Shown: in pieces, positions 21,940 through 30,350 of the stretch | Layout: each line of letters begins with the position of its first letter | How positions within the stretch are numbered: the first letter of the stretch is position 1 | DNA from: Chloroflexota bacterium | Lineage (GTDB): Bacteria > Chloroflexota > Anaerolineae > Anaerolineales > DRMV01 | Length of the DNA: 31,486 nt | Assembly (NCBI GenBank): GCA_013153135.1 | Contig: JAADFA010000072.1 | Coordinates: 1-31,486, forward strand | Direction of reading: 5' to 3' | Notes under the pieces: model-generated | Database searches by the model: none | What the model was told of the DNA's origin: nothing | Seen by the model: the letters and a program-made list of their open reading frames with translations, nothing else | Position numbers and translations under genes: made by a program

Positions 21940-21974
21940 GGCTCGCCTCGCGAAATTGAGGATGGCAACGTTCA

Positions 21975-22005
21975 TGATTATACCCGCGGCCGACGGCTAT
22001 AATCA
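21975..22005. promoter_or_regulatory. Superimposed divergent promoters for gatB and the GT-C-like gene
   Basis: TGATTATA (21975-21982) and TATAATCA (21998-22005) are perfect inverted copies 15 bp apart. On each strand this gives -35 TGATTA, a 17-bp spacer and a perfect -10 TATAAT. The plus-strand -10 is 21998-22003, and the minus-strand -10 is 21977-21982. Each -10 overlaps the other promoter's -35, so two polymerases cannot bind at once. Start points should fall about 30 bases from each start codon. Confidence 0.65.
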
Positions 22006-22036
22006 CGACAGCGCGGTGACGAGGAGGAGGTGAACC

Positions 22037-23581
22037 ATGCGCCAAGCCTGGTGGCGTGAGCCCGCGGTGTGGCTGGTTATGGCTTTGTGGACCCTGCCGT
22101 ATGGGTTGGCCTGGGCTCTCCAAGGGGATGATCATTTTTTAGGGGTGTTACTCAACCCTCTGGATGGCTTTTCGTACTTAGCCAAAATGCAACAAGGGTA
22201 TGCAGGGGCTTGGCGATTCCGTCTACCCTACACGGCCGATCCAGGGCCTGGGGCCTATCTCTTTCTCTTCCATCTCGCGCTGGGCCATCTCGCGCGGGTG
22301 TTGCACCTGCCTCTATTGGGGGTTTATCATGCCGCGCGGCTCAGTGGCGCGGGCACAATGGTTATGGCCTTGAGATGGCTCATGGACCGCGTGTATCCGG
22401 ACGACGCCGCAGCCGCGCGGCGGGGCTTCCGCTGGGCTTTGCTCGGAAGCGGCTTTGGCGGCCTGCTGCTGCCTTGGGCGGGGCCTGAGGGGCCGCTGGA
22501 CCTTTGGCTTGCCGAAGGGTATCCATGGCTTGCGGGGTTCACCAACGCGCACTTTCCGTGGGCTTTGGCCGCGCTGTTCGTGTTAATGGCGCCGGTCGAG
22601 ATCGCGGGGTGGGTTCAGGCTGGGCTTGCGGGGTTCTTGAGCCTGCTCTCGCCCTTTGGGGTGGCTCTCGCGCTGCCGGTGCGCCTAGGCCGCGCGACGT
22701 GGCACGTGCACACGGGGGCGCTTTCATGGCGCGGGTGGCTGCGGGCATGGGCACCGACCGCGCTCGCCGGATTGCCATATCCTGCCTACGTGTGGTGGGT
22801 GGTGCGCCACGACCCCGTGCTAGCCGGATGGAACGCGCAGAACCAAACCCCACTGCCGGGTTGGGGGATGACCCTGGCCGCGTTCGGGCCATGGGTGCTG
22901 CTGGTGCTTGGGGGCTGGCTTCGAGGCCAACGCACGGGCTCCGCGCGCTGGCCGAGCCGCGCGGCAATGTTGACCTTCGGGCTTTGGCTCGTTGTCGGAG
23001 CCGGGCTCGCCGCGTTGCCCATCGCGCTGCAGCGCCGCTTTCTGCTGGGATGGGTGGTGCCCTGGGCTGGGCTCGCCGCGGGATTTTGGCCGCGTTCACG
23101 ATGGGCGCATGTGGTGGAAGCCCTCGGCTGGCCTACGTTGTTCGTGTTCGTCGCTGCCGTCGGACATCAGAGCCTGAGCCACTCGCCGCGGGTCTACGCG
23201 CGCGCGGACGAATGGGCCGCGTGGCAGTGGCTACGGACGCACACCTCCCGCACCGCCCTGGTGCTCACGGGCGCGGAGAGCGGCGCGATGCTCCCCGCGT
23301 TTACAGGGCGGCGGGTGTTCTACGGCCATCCCATGGAAACCGTTCCCGCAAAGGCTGAGCTGGCCTTCATCCAGGTGATGCTATGTGATCCCGCGCCGCC
23401 AGGGGCCAAGGCCGATTTGTTACGTCGTCGCGGCGCGACCCACGTGCTGGTTGGGCCGCGCGAGCACGCATTTTGCCAAGGGCCTTTGCACTTGCCCGCG
23501 GGCCTGGTCGAACGGTTCCGCGCGGGCGACGTGCGCGTGTTCATGTGGCGCGATGATGTCGCGACCAAGCACGCGCCCTAA
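22037..23581 (+). CDS. Polytopic membrane protein, possible GT-C-type glycosyltransferase relative
   Basis: A 514-residue protein with about ten hydrophobic helices over residues 10-385 and a soluble C-terminal domain (about 390-514). After the first helix comes LNPLDGFSYLAKMQQGYAG, resembling the acidic residue plus Tyr/Leu motif in the first external loop of lipid-linked-sugar glycosyltransferases. The C-terminal WAAWQWLRTHTSRTALVL and GRRVFYGHPMETVP resemble the tail found in large membrane glycosyltransferase-like proteins that act on polyprenyl sugars. These matches are by eye and the family cannot be fixed. The start ATG follows GAGGAGGAGGTGAACC, a very strong ribosome site. It is transcribed alone, away from gatB, and converges on the 2-hydroxyacid dehydrogenase at 23765. 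Confidence 0.72.
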   Translation: MRQAWWREPAVWLVMALWTLPYGLAWALQGDDHFLGVLLNPLDGFSYLAKMQQGYAGAWRFRLPYTADPGPGAYLFLFHLALGHLARVLHLPLLGVYHAARLSGAGTMVMALRWLMDRVYPDDAAAARRGFRWALLGSGFGGLLLPWAGPEGPLDLWLAEGYPWLAGFTNAHFPWALAALFVLMAPVEIAGWVQAGLAGFLSLLSPFGVALALPVRLGRATWHVHTGALSWRGWLRAWAPTALAGLPYPAYVWWVVRHDPVLAGWNAQNQTPLPGWGMTLAAFGPWVLLVLGGWLRGQRTGSARWPSRAAMLTFGLWLVVGAGLAALPIALQRRFLLGWVVPWAGLAAGFWPRSRWAHVVEALGWPTLFVFVAAVGHQSLSHSPRVYARADEWAAWQWLRTHTSRTALVLTGAESGAMLPAFTGRRVFYGHPMETVPAKAELAFIQVMLCDPAPPGAKADLLRRRGATHVLVGPREHAFCQGPLHLPAGLVERFRAGDVRVFMWRDDVATKHAP

Positions 23582-23764
23582 ATACGGCCCCAGCCAGTTG
23601 CCCAAATCAAACCCTTTCTTCAAAAGGATGGGAGAGGGCATGCTCTAGCCAAGGATGCCGACGAAATCGTACCCTGAAGGGTCGTTGCTGTCGGCCCGAG
23701 TCATGAAGCGGAACGAGCCCTAAGGGCCCAGGGAGGAGATGGGCGTAGATAGATCAAGACAACC

Positions 23765-24742
23765 TCAACGCCCAAGGCGTTGCTGCCACGCGGGCAAGTC
23801 TTCGGTGGGCAACCCCAGCCCTTCGAGCAAGTTGCGCAAGGTGTTCCAATGCACTCGCTCCCATGCGCGCGGGCTTGCGTTCGCGTTATGCGGCGCTAAG
23901 AGCACGTTAGGCATGGAACGCAAGGGACTATTCAGCGGTAAAGGTTCTTGTTCGAACACGTCCAGCGCGGCGCCTGCAAGCCGACCATCCCGCAAAGCCT
24001 GCACCAACGCGACTTCGTCCACGATGGGCCCGCGTGCGGTGTTGATCAGAACCGCACCCGGCTTTACATGGGCCAGGGTTTCGGCATTAATCAGATGATA
24101 ACTGGTCGGATTCAAATCGCAATTGAGGCTGATAAAGTCGGACTCCGCCAACAGACGCTCCAAAGGCACCATAGTAACGCCTACCTCACGCACAAAAGCG
24201 GGGTCAATAGGCCGGATGTCATTCCCGAGGAGGCGCATTCCGAAGGCTCGCGCGCGACGCAGAACCGCTTTGCCAATATTCCCCACGCCGATGACGCCCA
24301 ACGTGCGCTCGTTGAGCGCGTACCCAACCCGCTTCTCCCAACGACCGGCTTTCATGGCCTGATCTAACCAGGGCAACCCTCGCGCGAAAGCCAAGATGTA
24401 CCCCAAGACCGTATCCGCAACCGGGTCCGTAAACGCATTGGGCGTATTGCGCACCTGAATGCCCAACCGCGCGGCCGTGGCTCGATCAATGGAATCCACC
24501 CCCGTACCCCATTTGGAGATAACCTTAAGCCGTGGCGCGCTGGCCTGGAGCACGCGCGCGGTAAATCGATCGTCGCCACAGATGGCTCCATCAATCTTGC
24601 CCGCATATTGCATCAATTCCTCTTCTTCCAGGCGTTCTTTAACCGGTGGGATAATTACGCGCAAGCCGTATGCCTCAAACAGGGGCCGAAAGCGTGGGTA
24701 TTCTGGGATCATATAAGGTGCGGAGAGCAAAATCGTGTACAT
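23765..24742 (-). CDS. D-2-hydroxyacid dehydrogenase, phosphoglycerate-dehydrogenase-like
   Basis: A 325-residue cytoplasmic NAD-dependent oxidoreductase. The Rossmann core has GVGNIGKAV (G152-x-G-x2-G157), with D175 at the end of the second strand, favouring NAD over NADP. The catalytic triad is R237 (NTARGPIVDE), E266 (DVFEQEPLP) and H285 (LAPHNAN). The SerA ACT domain is absent, so it would not be feedback-inhibited by serine. The start ATG at 24742 follows GGAGGCTTGGG. It is the last gene of the seven-gene minus-strand run, 30 bp after the lipoprotein. In sugar-biosynthesis clusters such SerA-like enzymes often act on sugar acids; the substrate here is unknown, and 3-phosphoglycerate is only one option. 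Confidence 0.9.
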   Translation of the reverse strand: MYTILLSAPYMIPEYPRFRPLFEAYGLRVIIPPVKERLEEEELMQYAGKIDGAICGDDRFTARVLQASAPRLKVISKWGTGVDSIDRATAARLGIQVRNTPNAFTDPVADTVLGYILAFARGLPWLDQAMKAGRWEKRVGYALNERTLGVIGVGNIGKAVLRRARAFGMRLLGNDIRPIDPAFVREVGVTMVPLERLLAESDFISLNCDLNPTSYHLINAETLAHVKPGAVLINTARGPIVDEVALVQALRDGRLAGAALDVFEQEPLPLNSPLRSMPNVLLAPHNANASPRAWERVHWNTLRNLLEGLGLPTEDLPAWQQRLGR

Positions 24743-24772
24743 CCCAAGCCTCCATCTCCATAGACGAGGTCG

Positions 24773-25972
24773 TTAGGGCGCAGGCGGGTCTAAAATCCAC
24801 AACCAGGCATCGCGGAACGTGCAAGCAGCATAACCTGATTCGGCAGCAGCAACAAAGCCAACGAACCCTGGACCTAAGTTGAGGTCCTGGGCTGGAGCTT
24901 GCACATATATCTGTACGGCTTCTACAGTGCGTAAAGTCAAATCCCGCTCTTGTTGCACACGCTCACGATAGGCTTGCAATGCGCGACGACGGTCGTCATC
25001 CGGTTCCCGGGCGATGAGCTCATTGAGATAATCAAGGTAGTCATCCATCTGGCCGAGCAGCTTGTCAATATAGGGCAAAATTGCATTACGATACCAGCGA
25101 CGTTGGGCAGGGTCAGCATCCGGGCCTGGCGGCGATGGAGCAGGGTCAGGTTGAAAAGGGGGAACCGGGGTATTATCCGACAAGTGGCTCACCGGAGGGC
25201 TCAAGCGCGGTACGTACAGCACGGGCGGCTCATTAGGGTCAAACTCGCGCAGCAAAGTGCGATTGGAATACACCGCGATACGGCGTCCTTGTAAGACCAC
25301 AGTGAACTGATTGGTTCCACCGTTGTGCCAATCAAATTTGCGGTCTTGAGAACGAGCCCAGAGCAGGCGCAGGTTCGCCAACTGACCGTCTTTATACACA
25401 CTAAAGAACCCGTACCCCATACGGGTGAACAGGACCACGTAGTGGCTTGGCTTTACATCATCACCATTGGCGCGCAGGAAAAAGCCACACCCCGCGGTGC
25501 CATACTTGGTATCCCACGTAACTTGCGCGTGCAAGACGCCGTCCTGCATCACTGTGTCGGGGTACGGTGTGCCCATCTGCAGACTTCGATACCCTTCCGC
25601 GCGCAACGTATAGTAGGGAACCAGCCAGCCGGGTCGACCCACATCCGGGTCAATGCCATAGAAGGGCAACGCCGCCCGGACAGGCTCAAAGGCCTGCCAG
25701 GTTGCGTTGTTAAACTGGGCCTCAAGGGTGTGCCGAAGGGCAAGGGTAGCTTGGGCCTCCTGCGCGATGCGCGTGGCCTGGGCCTGGGCAGTCTGCAGTT
25801 GCGCGTATGGGTTCGGTTGCGCGGCCGCGCGTTGCGTCGCAGTCGCGGGGATAATGGTTTGTAACGCGCGCGCGGTCGCTTGGGCATTGGGGTCAATCAC
25901 CGTAGTCTCGGCCCGGCACGCGGCCAGCCACAACACCACACCGATGAAGGTGAACCAACGTATCATGCGCAT
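24773..25972 (-). CDS. Lipoprotein with a jelly-roll-like middle domain, function unknown
   Basis: A 399-residue exported protein. The signal peptide ends in LWLAAC with lipidated C19. Residues 30-80 are Ala/Gln-rich with many AQAT repeats, probably a helical stalk. The middle (about 85-270) has alternating strands with HAQVTWDTKYGTAGCGFFLR, YGFFSVYKDGQLANLRLL and NQFTVVLQGRRIAVYSNRTL, reminiscent of concanavalin-like sugar-binding folds. A Pro-rich hinge (about 280-305) leads to a helical segment (308-355), followed by a short tail. I recognise no catalytic motif. The start is ATG at 25972, five bases after AAGGAGG; a GTG two codons upstream is unlikely. It follows the LCP gene by 18 bp, suggesting a partner in wall or surface-glycan handling (inference). 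Confidence 0.75.
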   Translation of the reverse strand: MRMIRWFTFIGVVLWLAACRAETTVIDPNAQATARALQTIIPATATQRAAAQPNPYAQLQTAQAQATRIAQEAQATLALRHTLEAQFNNATWQAFEPVRAALPFYGIDPDVGRPGWLVPYYTLRAEGYRSLQMGTPYPDTVMQDGVLHAQVTWDTKYGTAGCGFFLRANGDDVKPSHYVVLFTRMGYGFFSVYKDGQLANLRLLWARSQDRKFDWHNGGTNQFTVVLQGRRIAVYSNRTLLREFDPNEPPVLYVPRLSPPVSHLSDNTPVPPFQPDPAPSPPGPDADPAQRRWYRNAILPYIDKLLGQMDDYLDYLNELIAREPDDDRRRALQAYRERVQQERDLTLRTVEAVQIYVQAPAQDLNLGPGFVGFVAAAESGYAACTFRDAWLWILDPPAP

Positions 25973-25990
25973 TACCACCTCCTTCTCGGT

Positions 25991-27529
25991 TCACCTTTGG
26001 GTCGGTGTGGCCTCGTCGCACGTCACATCTGGCGGAATGGGGTTGTGCTGAGCCCAATCCTCGCCCAAGTACACCGCGATATCCACGACCGTCCCTGGCT
26101 GAGGCGGCCAGTGGGTCAGGCGGTGGTCCGGCACCCGGAAAAGCAGCTGGAGCAAATGCACCGTCGCGGGCTTGCTGCTCCACACATCCATCGCGGACGA
26201 GGCGTAACGCTGCGTCGCGTTGCCCACATCCACCACCCAAAAACCGTATTGGCGCAAGTAGGCTGCGGTACGGCAGGCTAGGCCCGGCGTTTGGGTGCCG
26301 TTGTAAATTCCAATGCGCGCGCGTTCCTGTTGGGCCATGGCCCACCAGTCCGGCGTTGGGGTGGGTGGACCTTGAGGCAGCGGTTGCGGTGTGGGGGATG
26401 CCACAGGCATCGGCGCCGCGGTCACTGCGCGCGTGGGCGCGGGCCGCGTTGCGGCAACGCTGGCCCCACGGCCAAAGAGCACCTGATCGCGCAACGCGCG
26501 GATGGCCTGCACATCAGGCACCAGGACGTATACGCCATTGATCATACGCGCCTGAGCTTGATTCTGGTCGACCACCGCCATGTGGATGTTACGACTCGGC
26601 AGGTCTTTGAGCTGCCAGCCCCAACGCACCACGTCCTGAGCGCGCAGGTTGGTCCACACGCCGTTGTGCAAGCTCTGGTACAGGCTGGGTATCCGGGGCA
26701 GGAGGTACTCCCATACCCAGGGCTCCTTCAAGCGTTGGTACACAGCCCACAGGACTTGTTGCTGCCGGGCCATGCGCCCAAAATCGCCGTACTCATCCCC
26801 GCGGAAGCGCACATAGGCCAACGCGAGGGTTCCGTTTAAAGTTTGGCGACCTTCCTTCAAGCGAACGGGCTTATACGCGCCCGTAGTCAAATCGTACGTA
26901 TCCAAAAGCATGGGGTGCGGCACGTCCAGTTTGACCCCGCCAATGGCATCGATGGCCTCCACAAAGGCAGCATAATTGACCACCGCGTAGTAGGGGATGG
27001 ACATATCCAGCAGCTGACCTACAACTTGGGCCGCGTAGCGCGCGCCCGCATGAGGCCCGCCTTGGGCAAAACCCGCGGGATAAGCCATGTTGATCTTCTG
27101 GGGATACGCGGGCCAACCCGGAATATCAACCATCAAATCTCGAGGCAAGGAAAGGACGCCCAAACGAGGCTGCTGCGGGTCGTAGACTAAGACGACCAAC
27201 GTATCGCTGCGCGGCGGGCCCCAGTTCGCGACCCAAGGCCGATCATCCACTCCCAAAAGGAGCATGACCAGAGGGGACTGCCCATCCCACGGCGCGACCG
27301 GTGCGGCTGGCTCAAAGGGAACTGTCGGCAATGCGGTGAGGAAAGTGGCCAAATCCGGCGTCGCACGGCCAAAGGGTGACCAGCGACTCCGCACGTGTTG
27401 CGCGTGCGCGAGGTTGTCTTGCCAAAACCACCACGCGCCCGTGCCGCAAACCAAAAACAGGCTAAGCAGCAACGCAGCGAACAGGAGCCATTCTTGCCAC
27501 GAGAGACGGCGCCAAAACTCAGCGTTCAT
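25991..27529 (-). CDS. LytR-CpsA-Psr (LCP) family protein with LytR_C domain
   Basis: A 512-residue membrane-anchored protein of the family that transfers undecaprenyl-linked glycans to the cell wall or other acceptors. There is one N-terminal helix (about 14-36). The LCP domain (about 85-335) shows MLLLGVDDRP, R107-S-D109 in PPRSDTLVVLVYD, LPRDLMVDIPG (R130, D131), INMAY, and the conserved VRFRGDEYGDFGRMARQQQVL with D249 and R252. A Pro/Ala-rich linker (about 360-395) leads to a LytR_C domain (about 400-500, IGIYNGTQTPGLACRTAAYL). The start ATG at 27529 lies inside the end of the preceding dehydrogenase gene (11-base overlap), with AGAGG within that gene as ribosome site, so translation is coupled. 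Confidence 0.93.
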   Translation of the reverse strand: MNAEFWRRLSWQEWLLFAALLLSLFLVCGTGAWWFWQDNLAHAQHVRSRWSPFGRATPDLATFLTALPTVPFEPAAPVAPWDGQSPLVMLLLGVDDRPWVANWGPPRSDTLVVLVYDPQQPRLGVLSLPRDLMVDIPGWPAYPQKINMAYPAGFAQGGPHAGARYAAQVVGQLLDMSIPYYAVVNYAAFVEAIDAIGGVKLDVPHPMLLDTYDLTTGAYKPVRLKEGRQTLNGTLALAYVRFRGDEYGDFGRMARQQQVLWAVYQRLKEPWVWEYLLPRIPSLYQSLHNGVWTNLRAQDVVRWGWQLKDLPSRNIHMAVVDQNQAQARMINGVYVLVPDVQAIRALRDQVLFGRGASVAATRPAPTRAVTAAPMPVASPTPQPLPQGPPTPTPDWWAMAQQERARIGIYNGTQTPGLACRTAAYLRQYGFWVVDVGNATQRYASSAMDVWSSKPATVHLLQLLFRVPDHRLTHWPPQPGTVVDIAVYLGEDWAQHNPIPPDVTCDEATPTQR

Positions 27530-28502
27530 AGACCTCTGGATTCACCACCCGCGGGAGTCGACGCCCCTCCAGGCCCGCAAGCAAATTTTCTACCGCGAGC
27601 TCGGCCATGGCCCGCCGAGTACCGTACGTTGCGGAGCCAATATGCGGCGTAATGACCACGTTGGGCAGCTGGTACAACGGATGATCCGCGGGCAAGGGCT
27701 CGGGATCGGTGACGTCTAGGCCCGCGCCCGCGATCCAACCTTCGCGCAACGCGCGGAGCAGGGCTTCGGTATCCACCACCGCGCCGCGAGCCATGTTGAT
27801 CAAAATAGCCGTGGGCTTCATGCGCCGCAGCTGGGCTTCGCCGATGAGGCCGCGCGTCTCGGGCGTGAGCGGAACGTGCAACGAGACCACATCGCTCGCC
27901 GCGAGCAAGGTATCTAAATCCACCCGCTGCGCGTTGAGTTCAGCCTCGATCGCGGGTTTGGGCGTGCGGCTGGTGTACAACACCCGCATTTGAAACCCGG
28001 CCGCGCGTCGCGCGACCGCTTGGCCAATCTGTCCCATGCCCACAATGCCCAACGTGCGTCCGACCAGGTCATAGCCCAACCAGCGCGTTGCATGCCATAA
28101 TCCCCAACGGCCCTCGCGGGCATCCTGCGCTGCGGGGAAGATACCCCGCGCCACGGCTAAAATCAGCGCCCACGTTAAATCCGCGACCGCGTCGGTGAGC
28201 ACCCCCGGCGTGTGCCCGACAGGGATGCCGCGGCGGGTACACGCGGCTACATCAATGTTATCGACACCCACCGCGTAGTTGCTGATGACCTTGAGCCGGG
28301 GCATTCGATCCAGCAAAGCCTCATCCACCCGGTCAGTGAGCCACGTAAAGAGCCCCTCAACCTCAGGGAAGTAAGGCTCGAGGCTCGGATGAATGCCCGG
28401 CACGCCATCAGGGCCAACGACCACGCGCGTACGCTCATATAAGGGTGCGACCCATTCCTTTGGCATGGGATGCGCGAGAATAACCAGCGGTTTTTCGTTC
28501 AT
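27519..28502 (-). CDS. D-2-hydroxyacid dehydrogenase, glyoxylate/hydroxypyruvate reductase type
   Basis: A 327-residue NAD(P)H-dependent reductase. The Rossmann motif is GIVGMGQIGQAVARR (G155-x-G-x2-G160). The strand after it ends in YTSRTPK rather than an acidic residue, which favours NADPH. Catalytic residues are R239 (NMARGAVVD), E268 (DVTDPEPLP) and H287 (ITPHIGSAT). The HIGSAT and DVTDPEPLP sequences are typical of the GyaR/GRHPR group, which reduces glyoxylate and hydroxypyruvate. The start ATG at 28502 gives a normal N-terminus (MNEKPLVILAHPMP); an upstream ATG 14 codons earlier lacks support. It differs clearly from the second dehydrogenase at 23765, so the two are not a recent duplication. 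Confidence 0.92.
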   Translation of the reverse strand: MNEKPLVILAHPMPKEWVAPLYERTRVVVGPDGVPGIHPSLEPYFPEVEGLFTWLTDRVDEALLDRMPRLKVISNYAVGVDNIDVAACTRRGIPVGHTPGVLTDAVADLTWALILAVARGIFPAAQDAREGRWGLWHATRWLGYDLVGRTLGIVGMGQIGQAVARRAAGFQMRVLYTSRTPKPAIEAELNAQRVDLDTLLAASDVVSLHVPLTPETRGLIGEAQLRRMKPTAILINMARGAVVDTEALLRALREGWIAGAGLDVTDPEPLPADHPLYQLPNVVITPHIGSATYGTRRAMAELAVENLLAGLEGRRLPRVVNPEVYER

Positions 28503-28547
28503 CGTACGCCTCGTCGTTGAGGGGATTAGGTTTGCAGCAGTCAAGGA

Positions 28548-29243
28548 TTATAACGCGCGGCCTGCCTGCCTTTGACGCCATTGCATCAAGCACTCGGCCA
28601 TGCGAAAGTCTACTTCCTCGTCGATATCGATAGCTTCCTCGCGTGGCACTTCAAAGAGCAACGGTCGCTTGCCTAAGCGGTTCCCCCGGCGCAAGAAGCC
28701 ATCCCGGTCGAAGATGTATAGCGTAGAGTTTTCCTCATACACAGGCGGCAGGTCTTGCGTGCGCAAGAGCACATCGGGATCGTGGTTGATGGGCTTTCCG
28801 TCCGCGGTCCACAGCCGCGTTTGCCAGCGGGTCACGCCAAAGAGGGAGTCATATTCGGGCCAATGGGCGAAGAAGGTCTGCAATGCGCGGCGCACCGTTT
28901 CTGGACGCAGCAACGGATTGGTGCTGTGGGTCTGCAAGTAGAACGCGGCCGGAACCTGCTGTACGTCGTGCCGCAAAACCTCATTCATGGGGATGCGTCC
29001 ATCCCGCAAATGGGGCGGTCGTTCAAGCACGAGCACCTGAGGATAGCGCGCGTGCACCCCCTCGCGAATCACAGGGCTATCTGTATCGACAACAACCAGC
29101 CGGATTTCAGGCACCGCGAGCAAAGTCTCCAGGATGTAGGTGTACAACGGACGCCCAGCGAGGGGACGGTAGTTCTTGCCCGGAACTCGTTCACTATGGT
29201 GTCGCATAGGCACCAGCGCGACCACATCTTGAACCTGAAGCAT
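28548..29243 (-). CDS. Cytidylyltransferase of the NeuA/acylneuraminate type
   Basis: A 231-residue nucleotidyltransferase expected to make a CMP-activated sugar acid from CTP. The nucleotide-binding start is VALVPMRHHSERVPGKNYRP, matching the family's R-x-x-S-x-R-x-P-G-K-N pattern, followed by AGRPLYTYIL. Further typical features are VVVDTD, the QTHSTNPLLRPETV stretch (family form L-Q-x-T-x-P) and a late acidic EEAIDIDEEVDF that supplies metal-binding aspartates. The start ATG follows AGGAGGGAGGCC. It is followed within 45 bp by the glyoxylate-reductase-like gene. No NeuB-type synthase is in the window, so the sugar (sialic, legionaminic, pseudaminic or Kdo-like) cannot be named. Confidence 0.87.
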   Translation of the reverse strand: MLQVQDVVALVPMRHHSERVPGKNYRPLAGRPLYTYILETLLAVPEIRLVVVDTDSPVIREGVHARYPQVLVLERPPHLRDGRIPMNEVLRHDVQQVPAAFYLQTHSTNPLLRPETVRRALQTFFAHWPEYDSLFGVTRWQTRLWTADGKPINHDPDVLLRTQDLPPVYEENSTLYIFDRDGFLRRGNRLGKRPLLFEVPREEAIDIDEEVDFRMAECLMQWRQRQAGRAL

Positions 29244-29303
29244 GGCCTCCCTCCTAGGCGCGTGGCGCGAGCATCCTGCCCTCTTGCGAACCCGCGACGA
29301 GGA

Positions 29304-30350
29304 TCACGCGTCGTGCAGCGCCGCCCGGAACGCGCGGATGGCCTGCGTGATGTCGTCATCCGTGATGTGATAATGCGTAACCACCCGGATAGTGTGCGCA
29401 TCCATAGCCAACACCCGCACACCATGTGCCTTCAAAGCCTCTCGATATGCGTGGGCGTCCCGGGGCGGCTCGAGGTAGACATAGAAAATGTTGGTTTTCA
29501 CGCGTTCGAGGTCCACGCGCAGGCCAGGCATGGTAGCCAAGGCCTCGGCAAGACGACGAGCTCGCACGTGGTCCTCAGCCAAGCGATCGATCATCTGCGT
29601 CAACGCGACCAAACCTGCAGCCGCGATAACTCCAGCTTGGCGCATGCCGCCGCCTAGAACCTTGCGCGCGCGACGTGCCTCTTCAATGAACGCCCGCGAC
29701 CCCAAGAGCAACGAGCCCACGGGCGCGGCCAAACCTTTGCTCAGCGAAATCATCACACTATCGGCCGGGGCAGCCAACGCGCGTGCGGGTATGCCCTGAG
29801 CGATGGCCGCATTAAATAATCGTGCGCCATCGATATGCAATTGCAACCCGTGCCGATGGGCCAAATCGGCTACCGCACGGGTATAGGGCACAGATAGGGG
29901 CGAACCATGGCACAGGTTATGCGTATTCTCGAGCGCGACCACGCGCGAGCGAGGAAAATGAATATTCTCTGGTCGGATGGCGGCTTCGATATCCTCCAGG
30001 CGCAGTGTGCCGTCGGGTTGATTCGGCACGGGTCGGGGGTGAATCCCGCCCAAGGCCGCGATGCCGCCTTGTTCGAAAATGTGAATATGGGATCGGTCTC
30101 CCAGGATAACCTCATCACCCCGGCCCGCATGGGCCAGCATCGCAGCCAGATTCCCTTGCGTGCCCGAGGTGACGAACAGCGCGGCCTCTTTGCCCAACAG
30201 GTCCGCGGCATAGGCTTCCAGGCGACGGACGGTCGGGTCTTCTCGATACACATCATCGCCCACTTCAGCCTCATACATAGCCCGACGCATGGCCTCGGTC
30301 GGCTGAGTGAGCGTATCCGAGCGCAGGTCAATCCAACCGTTCAGGCTCAT
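29304..30350 (-). CDS. ltaE: Low-specificity L-threonine aldolase
   Basis: A 348-residue PLP-dependent enzyme of fold type I that cleaves threonine or allo-threonine to glycine and acetaldehyde. The N-terminus IDLRSDTLTQPTEAMRRAM is diagnostic. Other landmarks are GDDVYREDPTV, the cofactor-binding FVTSGTQGNL, H87 that stacks on PLP, D174 in LHIDGARLFNA, and the PLP-lysine K205 in MISLSKGLAAPVGS. The start is the ATG at 30348-30350, nine bases after AGGAGG; the open frame extends upstream into the UDG gene. It overlaps the end of that gene by 23 bases, so the two are translationally linked. Its product glycine could feed one-carbon or serine metabolism alongside the two dehydrogenases downstream (inference). 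Confidence 0.95.
   Translation of the reverse strand: MSLNGWIDLRSDTLTQPTEAMRRAMYEAEVGDDVYREDPTVRRLEAYAADLLGKEAALFVTSGTQGNLAAMLAHAGRGDEVILGDRSHIHIFEQGGIAALGGIHPRPVPNQPDGTLRLEDIEAAIRPENIHFPRSRVVALENTHNLCHGSPLSVPYTRAVADLAHRHGLQLHIDGARLFNAAIAQGIPARALAAPADSVMISLSKGLAAPVGSLLLGSRAFIEEARRARKVLGGGMRQAGVIAAAGLVALTQMIDRLAEDHVRARRLAEALATMPGLRVDLERVKTNIFYVYLEPPRDAHAYREALKAHGVRVLAMDAHTIRVVTHYHITDDDITQAIRAFRAALHDA

Noticed and set aside
22504..23358. A 284-codon alternative frame within the GT-C-like gene.
   Set aside because: It is Arg/Ala/Gly-rich and lacks the hydrophobic pattern of the real frame, which has a strong ribosome site and consistent helices.
23582..23764. A possible terminator or short peptide between the convergent genes at 23581 and 23765.
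   Set aside because: Only weak four- to five-bp stems (ACCCT/AGGGT, GCCC/GGGC) without T-runs are visible, and a 22-codon frame has no support.
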